Positions 45,128 to 52,024 of a stretch of 64,000 bases of DNA are shown piece by piece. The stretch is taken from assembly GCA_965222835.1 (NCBI GenBank), contig CBDCUQ010000003.1, forward strand, positions 248,001 to 312,000. Direction: 5' to 3'. Source of the stretch: CBDCUQ01 sp965222835 (GTDB lineage Bacteria > Pseudomonadota > Alphaproteobacteria > Rhizobiales > Hyphomicrobiaceae). The notes beneath the pieces were generated by a model. That model made no database searches. It was given only the letters and a program-made list of their open reading frames with translations, and was not told the DNA's origin. Made by a program: the position numbers and the translations under genes. Numbering within the stretch: position 1 is the stretch's first letter; every line of letters starts with the position of its first letter.

Positions 45128-45165
45128 TTGGATGGCCATTTGAGGGCCGGGCTGTGCCCATCCAA
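45128..45165. terminator. Inverted repeat between convergent genes
   Basis: TTGGATGG at 45128-45135 is inverted as CCATCCAA at 45158-45165, flanked by partly complementary GGCCGGC and GGCGGCC. It sits between the end of the hypothetical gene and the end of hsp20, a suitable place for a bidirectional terminator. There is no T-run. Confidence 0.35.
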
Positions 45166-45199
45166 GGCGGCCGACACAATCGTGATTTGAGCTGGCAAA

Positions 45200-45682
45200 C
45201 TATGCGGTGCCCTTTACTTCGATCTTCTTCGTTTGCTTCTGCATCTCGACAGGCTTCGGCAGGGTCAGCGTCAACACGCCATTTTGGAAGCTGGCCGACA
45301 CCTTGGAAGAATCGATTTCGAAGGGAAGGCTCATGGTTCTCTGGAACAGTCCGTACGACCGCTCGACTGTGTGAAACGTGCGCCCTTTATCTTCCTTTTT
45401 ATCCTCGGCTTCGGACTTTTTCTCGGCCTTGATCGTCAGCTGATTACCGGCCGCAGTTACGTCGATATCCTTTTGATCGACACCCGGCAAATCGGCGGTC
45501 ACTGTGATTTCGGTTGGAGTTTCGCTGACGTCAACACGAAGAGCAAGATTTCCATTTTTTCTGCCCCAGCCAGGCAGGCCGGAAGACCAGTCGTTGAACA
45601 AGTCGTCCATTTGTTTGCGCAAGGCTTGGAACGGATCCCCTTCGCGTTCGCGCCATAATGAGGGCAACCAATCGCTTTTCAT
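45200..45682 (-). CDS. hsp20: Hsp20/alpha-crystallin small heat-shock protein
   Basis: The 160-residue protein has an N-terminal arm starting MKSDWLPSLWR, an alpha-crystallin domain (LALRVDVSETPTEITVTADLPG to FQNGVLTLTLPKP), and a C-terminal KKIEVKG extension. It acts as an ATP-independent holdase chaperone. AGGAG precedes the ATG at 45682. A near-perfect FixK/FNR palindrome lies 63 bases upstream, so it is probably induced by oxygen limitation rather than only by heat. Confidence 0.93.
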   Translation of the reverse strand: MKSDWLPSLWREREGDPFQALRKQMDDLFNDWSSGLPGWGRKNGNLALRVDVSETPTEITVTADLPGVDQKDIDVTAAGNQLTIKAEKKSEAEDKKEDKGRTFHTVERSYGLFQRTMSLPFEIDSSKVSASFQNGVLTLTLPKPVEMQKQTKKIEVKGTA

Positions 45683-45744
45683 GATTGACACTCCTGTTAG
45701 AGGGACATGATTGCTGTGATTTAGACCGTTGCGCTGGCTCAGCA

Positions 45745-45758
45745 TTGACGGCCATCAA
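45745..45758. promoter_or_regulatory. FixK/FNR-type palindrome between hsp20 and usp
   Basis: TTGAC-GGCC-ATCAA matches the TTGA-N6-TCAA consensus fully. It is 63 bases upstream of the hsp20 ATG and 108 bases upstream of the divergent universal stress protein ATG, so it could serve either or both. Confidence 0.75.
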
Positions 45759-45865
45759 CCCGGTGGTCGCGCCAAGCGGCCTGGGCGTGCGCAGGTTGAC
45801 TCCCATCAAGGCCTCGGCCTCAGCCAAGCGCCAAGCTGGCGTCTTCCCTGTTCTGGGAGGCCTGG

Positions 45866-46705
45866 ATGACTTTCAAGACGATCCTCGTACACTGTACGGG
45901 CGAGCATAATTTCGCACATCTCTTGGAGCCCGCGATTGCGACTGCCCGGCGGTTTGAGGCGCATCTTACTGCACTTTCCGTCCTGCCTCCGATACTTGTA
46001 GAGCCCGCTCTTGTTCCAGGCGGCGTCGCCACAATTGTCGACAATCACCGCAAGGCTTATGAGGCCGAGCAGGGAAAAATGCAGCGCCTGTTCGAGACGC
46101 GTGTTCAAGAGGCTGGTATCAATGCTGAATGGCTGGTCGCGGACGCGGGCCACGACAGTACGTGGAAGAAGACGGTCACCCTGGGTAGGTCTGCCGACCT
46201 TATCATTGTATCGCAAGCCGATCCCAGCTGGCCAATGTCGAACATGATGGAGGCTCCTGCCGATATCGTACTTCATGCAGGCCGGCCGGTGTTGGTTGTG
46301 CCCAACTCTGGCCACCACGCGAATTTTGGACAACGCGTGCTTATTGCCTGGAATGGGCGAAGAGAGTCGGCGCGCGCAGCGCACGATGCTTTGCCGTTTC
46401 TGAAGGCCGCCCGTGAGGTAAGCGTTCTGTGGGTCAATCCCGGCGGAGACGAGATTGCGGAGGACATCCCAGGCGCCGATCTTTGCACAATGCTCTCCCG
46501 GCATGGCGTCAATTGTACGGCTGACGCGATTGAGAGGCCGGAACAGAGCGTGGCGGCAACGCTTCTCGCACGCGCAAGGTTTATTAATGCTGACCTTCTT
46601 GTTATGGGCGGCTATGGTCATTCGCGACTGCGTGAATTTGTGCTCGGCGGGGCAACGCGCGAAGTTTTGCGCGAAATGCATGTACCGGTTCTAATGTCCC
46701 ATTGA
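45866..46705 (+). CDS. Tandem-domain universal stress protein
   Basis: The 279-residue protein has two Usp folds. The first begins MTFKTILVHCTGEH. The second begins FGQRVLIAWNGRRESARA and ends with the nucleotide-binding signature LVMGGYGHSRLREFVLGGATREVL. Such proteins accumulate during hypoxia or starvation in many alphaproteobacteria. It is divergent from hsp20 with a FixK-type palindrome between them. Confidence 0.92.
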   Translation: MTFKTILVHCTGEHNFAHLLEPAIATARRFEAHLTALSVLPPILVEPALVPGGVATIVDNHRKAYEAEQGKMQRLFETRVQEAGINAEWLVADAGHDSTWKKTVTLGRSADLIIVSQADPSWPMSNMMEAPADIVLHAGRPVLVVPNSGHHANFGQRVLIAWNGRRESARAAHDALPFLKAAREVSVLWVNPGGDEIAEDIPGADLCTMLSRHGVNCTADAIERPEQSVAATLLARARFINADLLVMGGYGHSRLREFVLGGATREVLREMHVPVLMSH

Positions 46706-46733
46706 GGCATATCCCGCCAGTGGCTGCAGCAGA

Positions 46734-47711
46734 ATGCGTATTGCGACCTTCAATCTCGAGAGTCTGGACTGGGAACCGGGTCGGCATGCGCCTCCAGAGG
46801 AGCGGATGGCTGTTCTGCGCCCGCAACTGTTGCGCCTGGAGGCGGATATTTTGTGCCTGCAGGAAATCAATGGCCAGCACCGATCAGGTGCTGAGCAGCG
46901 CTCGCTCGAAGCCCTCGATGTGCTGCTCTCCGGCACGCCCTATGCCAGCTTTCATCGCAGATCAACAACCGGACCGCATGGCAAAGGCGTGGCCGACGTG
47001 CACAATCTCGTGACGCTGTCGAGATGGCCAATTGCCGAACATCGGGAAATCCGTAATACGGTCCTACCTTCGATGGACTACGCTCCGCAGAGTGCCTGTC
47101 CACCGGTCTCGGCTCCGATCAAGCTCGCATTCGATCGAGCCTTGCTGCTCACCACGATCTCGCTGGGCAGCGATAAACACTTGAGCGTCCTAAACCTGCA
47201 CTTAAGAGCGCCCCTGGCGCTGCCGATTGCGGGGCAAAAAGAGGCCCCTTTCACATGGAGATCCGTTTCCGGCTGGGCGGAGGGTTACTTTCTATCGAGC
47301 CTCAAGAGATCGGCACAAGCGCTTGAGGCCCGCATGCTGGTCGACCAGCTGATGGACAGCGATCCAGAAAGGTTCATCGTTCTGGCCGGCGATTTCAATG
47401 CCGAGGATCACGAAACGCCTTTGAAGATCCTGATCGGATCGGAGGAAGATACCGGAAACGGACGGCTTGCGCCAAGGTCGCTTGCCGTCCTCGACCGCTC
47501 GCTTGCGGAAGACCGCCGGTTCAGTGTGCTTCATCACGGCCGGCCGGTGATGCTCGACCATGTTCTCGCGAGCCGCGCGCTCCTCTCGCATTTCCGAACA
47601 ATCGAAGCCCACAATGAAACGCTGGGCGACGAGTTGGTCGCATATGGAAGGACAAAGAGGTCCGCTTCGTCCTACCACGCACCGGTTGTTGCCGAGTTCT
47701 CCCTGCCTTGA
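46734..47711 (+). CDS. Endonuclease/exonuclease/phosphatase family protein
   Basis: The 325-residue protein has the intact EEP-fold catalytic set: MRIATFNLESLD, ADILCLQEINGQ with the metal-binding Glu, LNLHLRAP, VLAGDFNAEDH with Asp/Asn, and SYHAPVVAEF with the C-terminal His. It hydrolyses a phosphodiester or phosphomonoester; the substrate is unknown. It follows the universal stress protein gene by 28 bases on the same strand, so the two may be co-transcribed from the FixK-type site. Confidence 0.85.
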   Translation: MRIATFNLESLDWEPGRHAPPEERMAVLRPQLLRLEADILCLQEINGQHRSGAEQRSLEALDVLLSGTPYASFHRRSTTGPHGKGVADVHNLVTLSRWPIAEHREIRNTVLPSMDYAPQSACPPVSAPIKLAFDRALLLTTISLGSDKHLSVLNLHLRAPLALPIAGQKEAPFTWRSVSGWAEGYFLSSLKRSAQALEARMLVDQLMDSDPERFIVLAGDFNAEDHETPLKILIGSEEDTGNGRLAPRSLAVLDRSLAEDRRFSVLHHGRPVMLDHVLASRALLSHFRTIEAHNETLGDELVAYGRTKRSASSYHAPVVAEFSLP

Positions 47712-47722
47712 ATTGGGCGGAT

Positions 47723-48118
47723 CTAGTCGAGATCGACAACGCTCTTGACCATGAACGTTCTCATGATGCCGTCCTGTTCCTTTATTGAGACATACTCCCC
47801 GGGATCGAGTGCATGGCTCTCAAAATGGTAGCCTGGCTCGTCATGCGTTGCATCGCCATGAATGTCATAGTGGAAGGCCCATGCTCCGCCCGGTTTGTGG
47901 ACAATGTGGCCGACCTCATCGCGCTCCCCGGCCCAGAATCTCCGGACGCGGCACCGATCCTTCAAGGCCTTCCAAGCAGCCACGTCGATGTGCCCTTTGG
48001 CATCCAAGGGAGCAATAAAGTCGTAGCCATGCTCGACGCTCCCGTCGGGAAAATCCGGATCGCGCGCTAGTACCAATTTCACTCGGCGCAACATTGCTTC
48101 GGCTGCGGTCTTGTCCAT
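47723..48118 (-). CDS. Conserved hypothetical protein
   Basis: The 131-residue soluble protein has ARDPDFPDGSVEHGYDFIAPLD, AWKALKDRCRVRRFW and a HYDIHGDATHDEPGYHFESHALDPGEYVSI core rich in His, Asp and Tyr. The His-rich beta pattern could be metal-binding. I do not recognise a named family. It is divergent from the small secreted protein gene, with a FixK-type palindrome 76 bases upstream of its start. Confidence 0.7.
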   Translation of the reverse strand: MDKTAAEAMLRRVKLVLARDPDFPDGSVEHGYDFIAPLDAKGHIDVAAWKALKDRCRVRRFWAGERDEVGHIVHKPGGAWAFHYDIHGDATHDEPGYHFESHALDPGEYVSIKEQDGIMRTFMVKSVVDLD

Positions 48119-48193
48119 CTCAACCTCGGTGATTGCTGAAGAAGGGTCGATGAGGGGTCACAGATTAGATGCGTGTCTCTGTTTATCCTGACG

Positions 48194-48207
48194 TTGATGC
48201 CTGTCAA
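48194..48207. promoter_or_regulatory. FixK/FNR-type palindrome
   Basis: TTGAT-GCCT-GTCAA matches TTGA-N6-TCAA fully. It lies 68 bases upstream of the small secreted protein ATG (plus strand) and 76 bases upstream of the hypothetical protein start (minus strand). Confidence 0.75.
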
Positions 48208-48274
48208 AGCATTCGATAGAAAGATCTCGGATTGTACTGATTCCGGGTTACGCTCTCATGATGAGGAGCCTTTC

Positions 48275-48589
48275 ATGATCTGCGCTCATCGCGCCATTAG
48301 CATTGGGCTCGTCCTTGCAGCCACAGTGGGAGCGAGCCTTGCCGTACTCGCACAAGAGAAGGACCTGGCGCCCAGCGCTCAGCCTTGGAGAGTCGTTCTT
48401 GCGCAGCAGCTTCGCCGCGAGAAGAATTGCGATTTGAACGAGTTGCTATACTTCAATGAGATGGAGCTCGGCGGAGACGTGGCGCTTGACGGCCGCGTCA
48501 CCTGTATCGATGGCCGCATGTATGACTTTTCGCGTCCGCGCATTCATCAAAAGTTTGACATTCGCCTGTGCGAGCCAACCGTGTGCTGA
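48275..48589 (+). CDS. Small secreted protein of unknown function
   Basis: The 104-residue protein has a signal peptide ending AVLAQ. Its mature part has AQQLRREKNCDLNELLYF, GRVTCIDGRMYDFSRP and a C-terminal RLCEPTVC; the four mature cysteines suggest two disulfides. GAGGAG precedes the ATG at 48275. No family is recognised. The FixK-type site upstream suggests expression under low oxygen. Confidence 0.7.
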   Translation: MICAHRAISIGLVLAATVGASLAVLAQEKDLAPSAQPWRVVLAQQLRREKNCDLNELLYFNEMELGGDVALDGRVTCIDGRMYDFSRPRIHQKFDIRLCEPTVC

Positions 48590-48595
48590 TTGAGT

Positions 48596-49045
48596 TCATA
48601 GTGTAAACGTTAAGTCGAGATGCCCGGCAACCTCATTGTCGGGCGTCTTTGTCAGATCTTTGGGCACCTCGCTTACGATATGTTCGCGCATCCGCTCTGA
48701 TAGTACGTCGCGGAAGTCACCGAGAACTTTTGGGGGTGCAACGAGAACAAGTCGGTCGAAGGCTTCCCGCGTGAGCGCATCCTCAATCTTTTCGCCAAGA
48801 CATTCGACAAACCGGAATTTCTCCTTGCGCCGCGGGTCGGTCCGCCCTGACACGGCGTGCCGGGCAGTACCGACTGACTCGTAGGAGCGGGTCTGGCGGT
48901 CATCGACGAGATCATGCGTGGGTGGCAACGGGTTCTCAAACATCATACCCTCGACTTGGCGCAACCCTGATCCTGCCCCATCGCTTTCGAGAATGCGCGC
49001 GCGGCCTGCATCGGAAATTAAGACCCAAGTCCGCTTCGGTTTCAT
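48596..49045 (-). CDS. Host attachment family protein
   Basis: The protein, about 149 residues, begins MKPKRTWVLISDAGRARILES. It has SGRTDPRRKEKFRFVECLGEKIEDAL and ends with a DNEVAGHL segment, all typical of the host-attachment (AtsA-like) family. The family name comes from an Agrobacterium plant-attachment protein. In free-living relatives it belongs to microoxic or stress regulons, and its activity is unproven. GGAGGATTCA lies directly before the ATG. A perfect FixK-type palindrome is 60 bases upstream. Confidence 0.85.
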   Translation of the reverse strand: MKPKRTWVLISDAGRARILESDGAGSGLRQVEGMMFENPLPPTHDLVDDRQTRSYESVGTARHAVSGRTDPRRKEKFRFVECLGEKIEDALTREAFDRLVLVAPPKVLGDFRDVLSERMREHIVSEVPKDLTKTPDNEVAGHLDLTFTL

Positions 49046-49104
49046 TGAATCCTCCACTTGTGGTTTTGTACATTAGGTTGAATACAGTGTGGCAGTTTTC
49101 GCTT

Positions 49105-49118
49105 TGACGGCCGTCAAC
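49105..49118. promoter_or_regulatory. Perfect FixK/FNR-type palindrome
   Basis: TTGAC-GGCC-GTCAA is a perfect 14-base palindrome of the TTGA-N6-TCAA class. It lies 60 bases upstream of the host-attachment gene and 47 bases upstream of the divergent phosphotransferase/kinase gene. Confidence 0.8.
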
Positions 49119-49164
49119 GTACATCGCGCCAGCACCCATATGGTGCGACCTGGGAGATCAAGAA

Positions 49165-50748
49165 ATGACGGGAGGGAACACTCCTGCGTCCGCGCGGGTC
49201 AAGGACCAATCGGAGGTCATCGCGTTTCTTTCCGATCCCGGGTCCTATCCGGAACGGCCCGCCGCCGTCGAGTGCCGCGAAACCCACGGCGCTCTCGTGT
49301 TTCTTGCCGGCGAGGACGCCTTGAAGATCAAACGTGCCGTGCGTTTTTCCTACCTGGATTTCTCGACGCTGGAAAAACGCCGCGACGTGATCAACCGGGA
49401 GTTCGCGATTAATCGCGCGTTTGCGCCGGAACTCTATCAGGGCGTGGTTCCGATCACGCGCGAGTCCAACGGAAAGCTGGCGATCGGTGGTGGCGGAGCA
49501 CCGGTCGAGTGGGCGCTCAGGATGCGCCGGTTTGATGAAGCACATCTCTTGAGCGCCGTCGCGGAAAGAGGGGCGCTCAGGCCCCAGCTCTGCCGTCAAA
49601 TTGCCGAAGCTGTCTATGCCGCCCACTTGAAGGCGCGCGTATCATATCCAACCGATCCGGCCGCCCAGTATCTTGCGATTCTTGCGGATGTTTCTTCCGC
49701 CCTTGAGGAGGACCCGCCGATCCTTTCGGATACCTCCACGAAGACCTTCGGAGAGAAGTTGACATGCGAGATCGAGACTGCCCGTGCTGTCCTTCAACGC
49801 AGAGCCGCGGGGGGCTGCGTCCGCCGGTGCCACGGTGATCTTCACCTCAGCAACATCGTCCTTTGGAAGGACCATCCTGTCCTCTTTGATGCAATCGAAT
49901 TCGATGAGGCTATCGCCACTGTCGATACGCTTTACGATCTCGCATTTCTTCTCATGGACCTTGAGCATCGCGGCTACCGGGAGCAAGCCAACGCAATCCT
50001 GAACCGATATCTTTGGTGCTCGAATGCGCGGCTCGACCTGGAGGGGCTTGGGGTCCTGCCGGCATTCCTGGCCCTGCGTGCTGGTGTGCGCGCTATGGTC
50101 AACGTCCAGCGCGCTCGCCAGGTCGAAGGTGAGGCGCGCGCCGTCGCGGTGGCCGTGGCGCAAGGCTATGTCGAAACCGCGCTCCGCCTTCTCGAGCCTC
50201 GACGTGCTTGCCTCGTTTCAGTCTGCGGCTTGTCAGGCACCGGGAAGTCAACGCTGGCGGCGGCCCTTGCGCCGAAACTTGGCCGTGCACCTGGTGCTCT
50301 GCACCTGAGATCAGACCTAGTGCGGAAATCGCTATTCGAAGCAAATGATACGGACCGGCTTCCGGCGGACGCGTATACGCGAGAGGTTACAGAACGGGTC
50401 TATGACCTGCTCTCTGAAATGGCGGAGTGCGCACTTGAAGCTGGACATGCGGTCGTCGCCGATGCCGTTTATGCCGACCCGCGCGAACGGGAAACCATCG
50501 AAGAGGTTGCGCGCCGCGCAGGGGTGGACTTTTGCGGGCTTTGGCTGGATGCCCCCGCGGAGCTGTTGAAGTCTCGTGTTGATGCGCGGCGAGGTGATGC
50601 GTCGGACGCGACGCGCGCCGTCGTTGAACAGCAGTTGGGCTATAATTTGGGTGATATGCGCTGGATCCGGGTCGATGCCGGCGGAACGGTCAAAGCGACG
50701 CTCAGAAATGCCGTCGATGCGCTGACGGATAATACCATCCTTCGCTGA
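49165..50748 (+). CDS. Aminoglycoside-phosphotransferase-fold/P-loop kinase fusion protein
   Basis: The 527-residue protein has two domains. The N-terminal 330 residues form a kinase-like phosphotransferase fold (LKIKRAVRFSYLDFSTLEKR, then CHGDLHLSNIV and LFDAIEFDE with the catalytic Asp positions). The C-terminal part is a gluconate-kinase-like P-loop domain with GLSGTGKSTLAAAL and HLRSDLVRKSLF. The pairing is a known fusion of unknown substrate and should not be read as antibiotic resistance. GGGAGA precedes the ATG, and a FixK-type palindrome is 47 bases upstream. Confidence 0.82.
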   Translation: MTGGNTPASARVKDQSEVIAFLSDPGSYPERPAAVECRETHGALVFLAGEDALKIKRAVRFSYLDFSTLEKRRDVINREFAINRAFAPELYQGVVPITRESNGKLAIGGGGAPVEWALRMRRFDEAHLLSAVAERGALRPQLCRQIAEAVYAAHLKARVSYPTDPAAQYLAILADVSSALEEDPPILSDTSTKTFGEKLTCEIETARAVLQRRAAGGCVRRCHGDLHLSNIVLWKDHPVLFDAIEFDEAIATVDTLYDLAFLLMDLEHRGYREQANAILNRYLWCSNARLDLEGLGVLPAFLALRAGVRAMVNVQRARQVEGEARAVAVAVAQGYVETALRLLEPRRACLVSVCGLSGTGKSTLAAALAPKLGRAPGALHLRSDLVRKSLFEANDTDRLPADAYTREVTERVYDLLSEMAECALEAGHAVVADAVYADPRERETIEEVARRAGVDFCGLWLDAPAELLKSRVDARRGDASDATRAVVEQQLGYNLGDMRWIRVDAGGTVKATLRNAVDALTDNTILR

Positions 50749-50827
50749 CCTTCGGCATCGCGGATGCCTTATTTGGGCTGATATCCGGATAGTTCCGCGC
50801 TTCTCGTGTTCAAAATCCTTTCTCTGT

Positions 50828-50841
50828 TTGACGCGGCTCAA
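50828..50841. promoter_or_regulatory. FixK/FNR-type site upstream of cytochrome c
   Basis: TTGA-CGCGGC-TCAA matches the consensus half-sites fully and lies 86 bases upstream of the cytochrome c ATG. The remainder of 50749-50926 shows no gene. Confidence 0.7.
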
Positions 50842-50926
50842 GGTGTGTGCGCGGCCCCTGGAGGCAGAATTCTGTTGACAGCGTCCGGAGCCGAGGTTTG
50901 CGTCGGTCGCTTTACTTGGAGGGCCC

Positions 50927-51406
50927 ATGCAAAACGAAGCTCCAATCAGGGACACTTCTGATCAGCGACGCCAGAGGATGCGGCACATGATTGTCGTTGC
51001 TGTGCTCCTGCTTGTCGCTGCCCTTGTCCTTCTCGCGCTGTTCTCTAAGTCGGCTGCCGCAGATTCGGGCGCCAAAGCGCAGATTCTCGCGGACGGTTTG
51101 CAGGAGTATCAGGAAAACTGCCAGAGCTGTCATGGTGCTGATCTCGCCGGCGGCGGGCCGCTTTCAGCCAAGCTTGTCAAACCGCCTAAGGATCTCACCG
51201 ATATTTCCAAAGCAAATGGGGGTAGATATCCCTTCTGGCGCGTGTTCGCCATCATTTCAGGTGAGAGCGCCGTATCCGGACACGACACGCATCAGATGCC
51301 AGACTTCTATGCGAGCTTGAAAAAGCAAGAAGGGCGGCCGGGCTTTCTGCCGGCTCATGTGCGCATATTGGAACTGACCCATTATCTTGAAAGCGTACAG
51401 AAGTAA
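50927..51406 (+). CDS. Membrane-anchored monohaem cytochrome c
   Basis: The 159-residue protein has an N-terminal membrane helix (IVVAVLLLVAALVLLALF) and a class I-like cytochrome c domain with YQENCQSCHGADLAGGG and a likely distal Met in HQMPDFY. It may feed electrons to the cbb3 oxidase under low oxygen, given the FixK-type site upstream. GGAGG precedes the ATG. Confidence 0.88.
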   Translation: MQNEAPIRDTSDQRRQRMRHMIVVAVLLLVAALVLLALFSKSAAADSGAKAQILADGLQEYQENCQSCHGADLAGGGPLSAKLVKPPKDLTDISKANGGRYPFWRVFAIISGESAVSGHDTHQMPDFYASLKKQEGRPGFLPAHVRILELTHYLESVQK

Positions 51407-52024
51407 CGTCGCACGCAGCGCGCATACCTCTGCTCCAATCACTTTTCCTATAACCAATGTCTCATGTTTGAAGCGTATCTCGTCACGCTCTTTGACGACG
51501 TGACGATACGCTTGCTTCATTGCACGTCTAAAATCGATTGCGAATGGCGCGAGATGCACGCGATGAAGGTGCTGCTCTTTGCGTATCATTTTTTTTTGTT
51601 TCATTAGATGCGAAGCGCGGCGCACATCGACGTTGATTGGACGTCTGCAGACTGATCGAAACCGCTAAGAAATAAACCAACTCGCTTTACGCTTTGTACA
51701 CGAAGTCCATGCGGCACGCGTGCGCACATACTACAACTGTTTCCAGGTGCGTAATCGTTGTTTCATTTTGAAACGGATTACGTATTCGTCGGAAGCTCGT
51801 ACGTGAGGGGCGCTCTTCTTACTCGCGTACGTCATCCAGGAGGAGGGAAGCCTTCAAGGTAGATCCGTGCATCAACGAAACCGGTCGTTCGAAAACCGGA
51901 ATATGCGCGGCCGCATCCAATCAGACAGACCATGTCTCCGGCTGGCCGCTCTTGCGTCTTCAGCCGACCAATTCACCAGAAGAAGCCCACATTTGTAAGA
52001 CAGCGAAACATCCGAGGAACCGTT
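51407..52024. other. 618-base leader region with three inverted repeats, no gene seen
   Basis: No convincing reading frame is seen on either strand. Three separate strong stem-loops occur. Stem 1: AAGCGTAT-CT-CGTCACG (51471-51487) with CGTGACGATACGCTT (51499-51513). Stem 2: CGTAATC-GTT-GTTTCA (51750-51765) with TGAAAC-G-GATTACG (51769-51782). Stem 3: CGTACGTGAG (51798-51807) with CTCGCGTACG (51822-51831). A nine-T run lies near 51590. The region ends in the GAGGA site of the giant gene. It likely combines the cytochrome gene terminator with the promoter and a structured leader of the secreted protein gene. Confidence 0.6.

Noticed and set aside
49165..50748. Aminoglycoside resistance gene
   Set aside because: The phosphotransferase-like fold is fused to a gluconate-kinase-like P-loop domain, a housekeeping fusion of unknown substrate, and lies under a FixK-type site.
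51257..51625. A 122-codon minus-strand frame across the end of the cytochrome gene and the leader
   Set aside because: It overlaps a well-supported gene antisense, runs through a strong inverted repeat, and has no recognisable domain.
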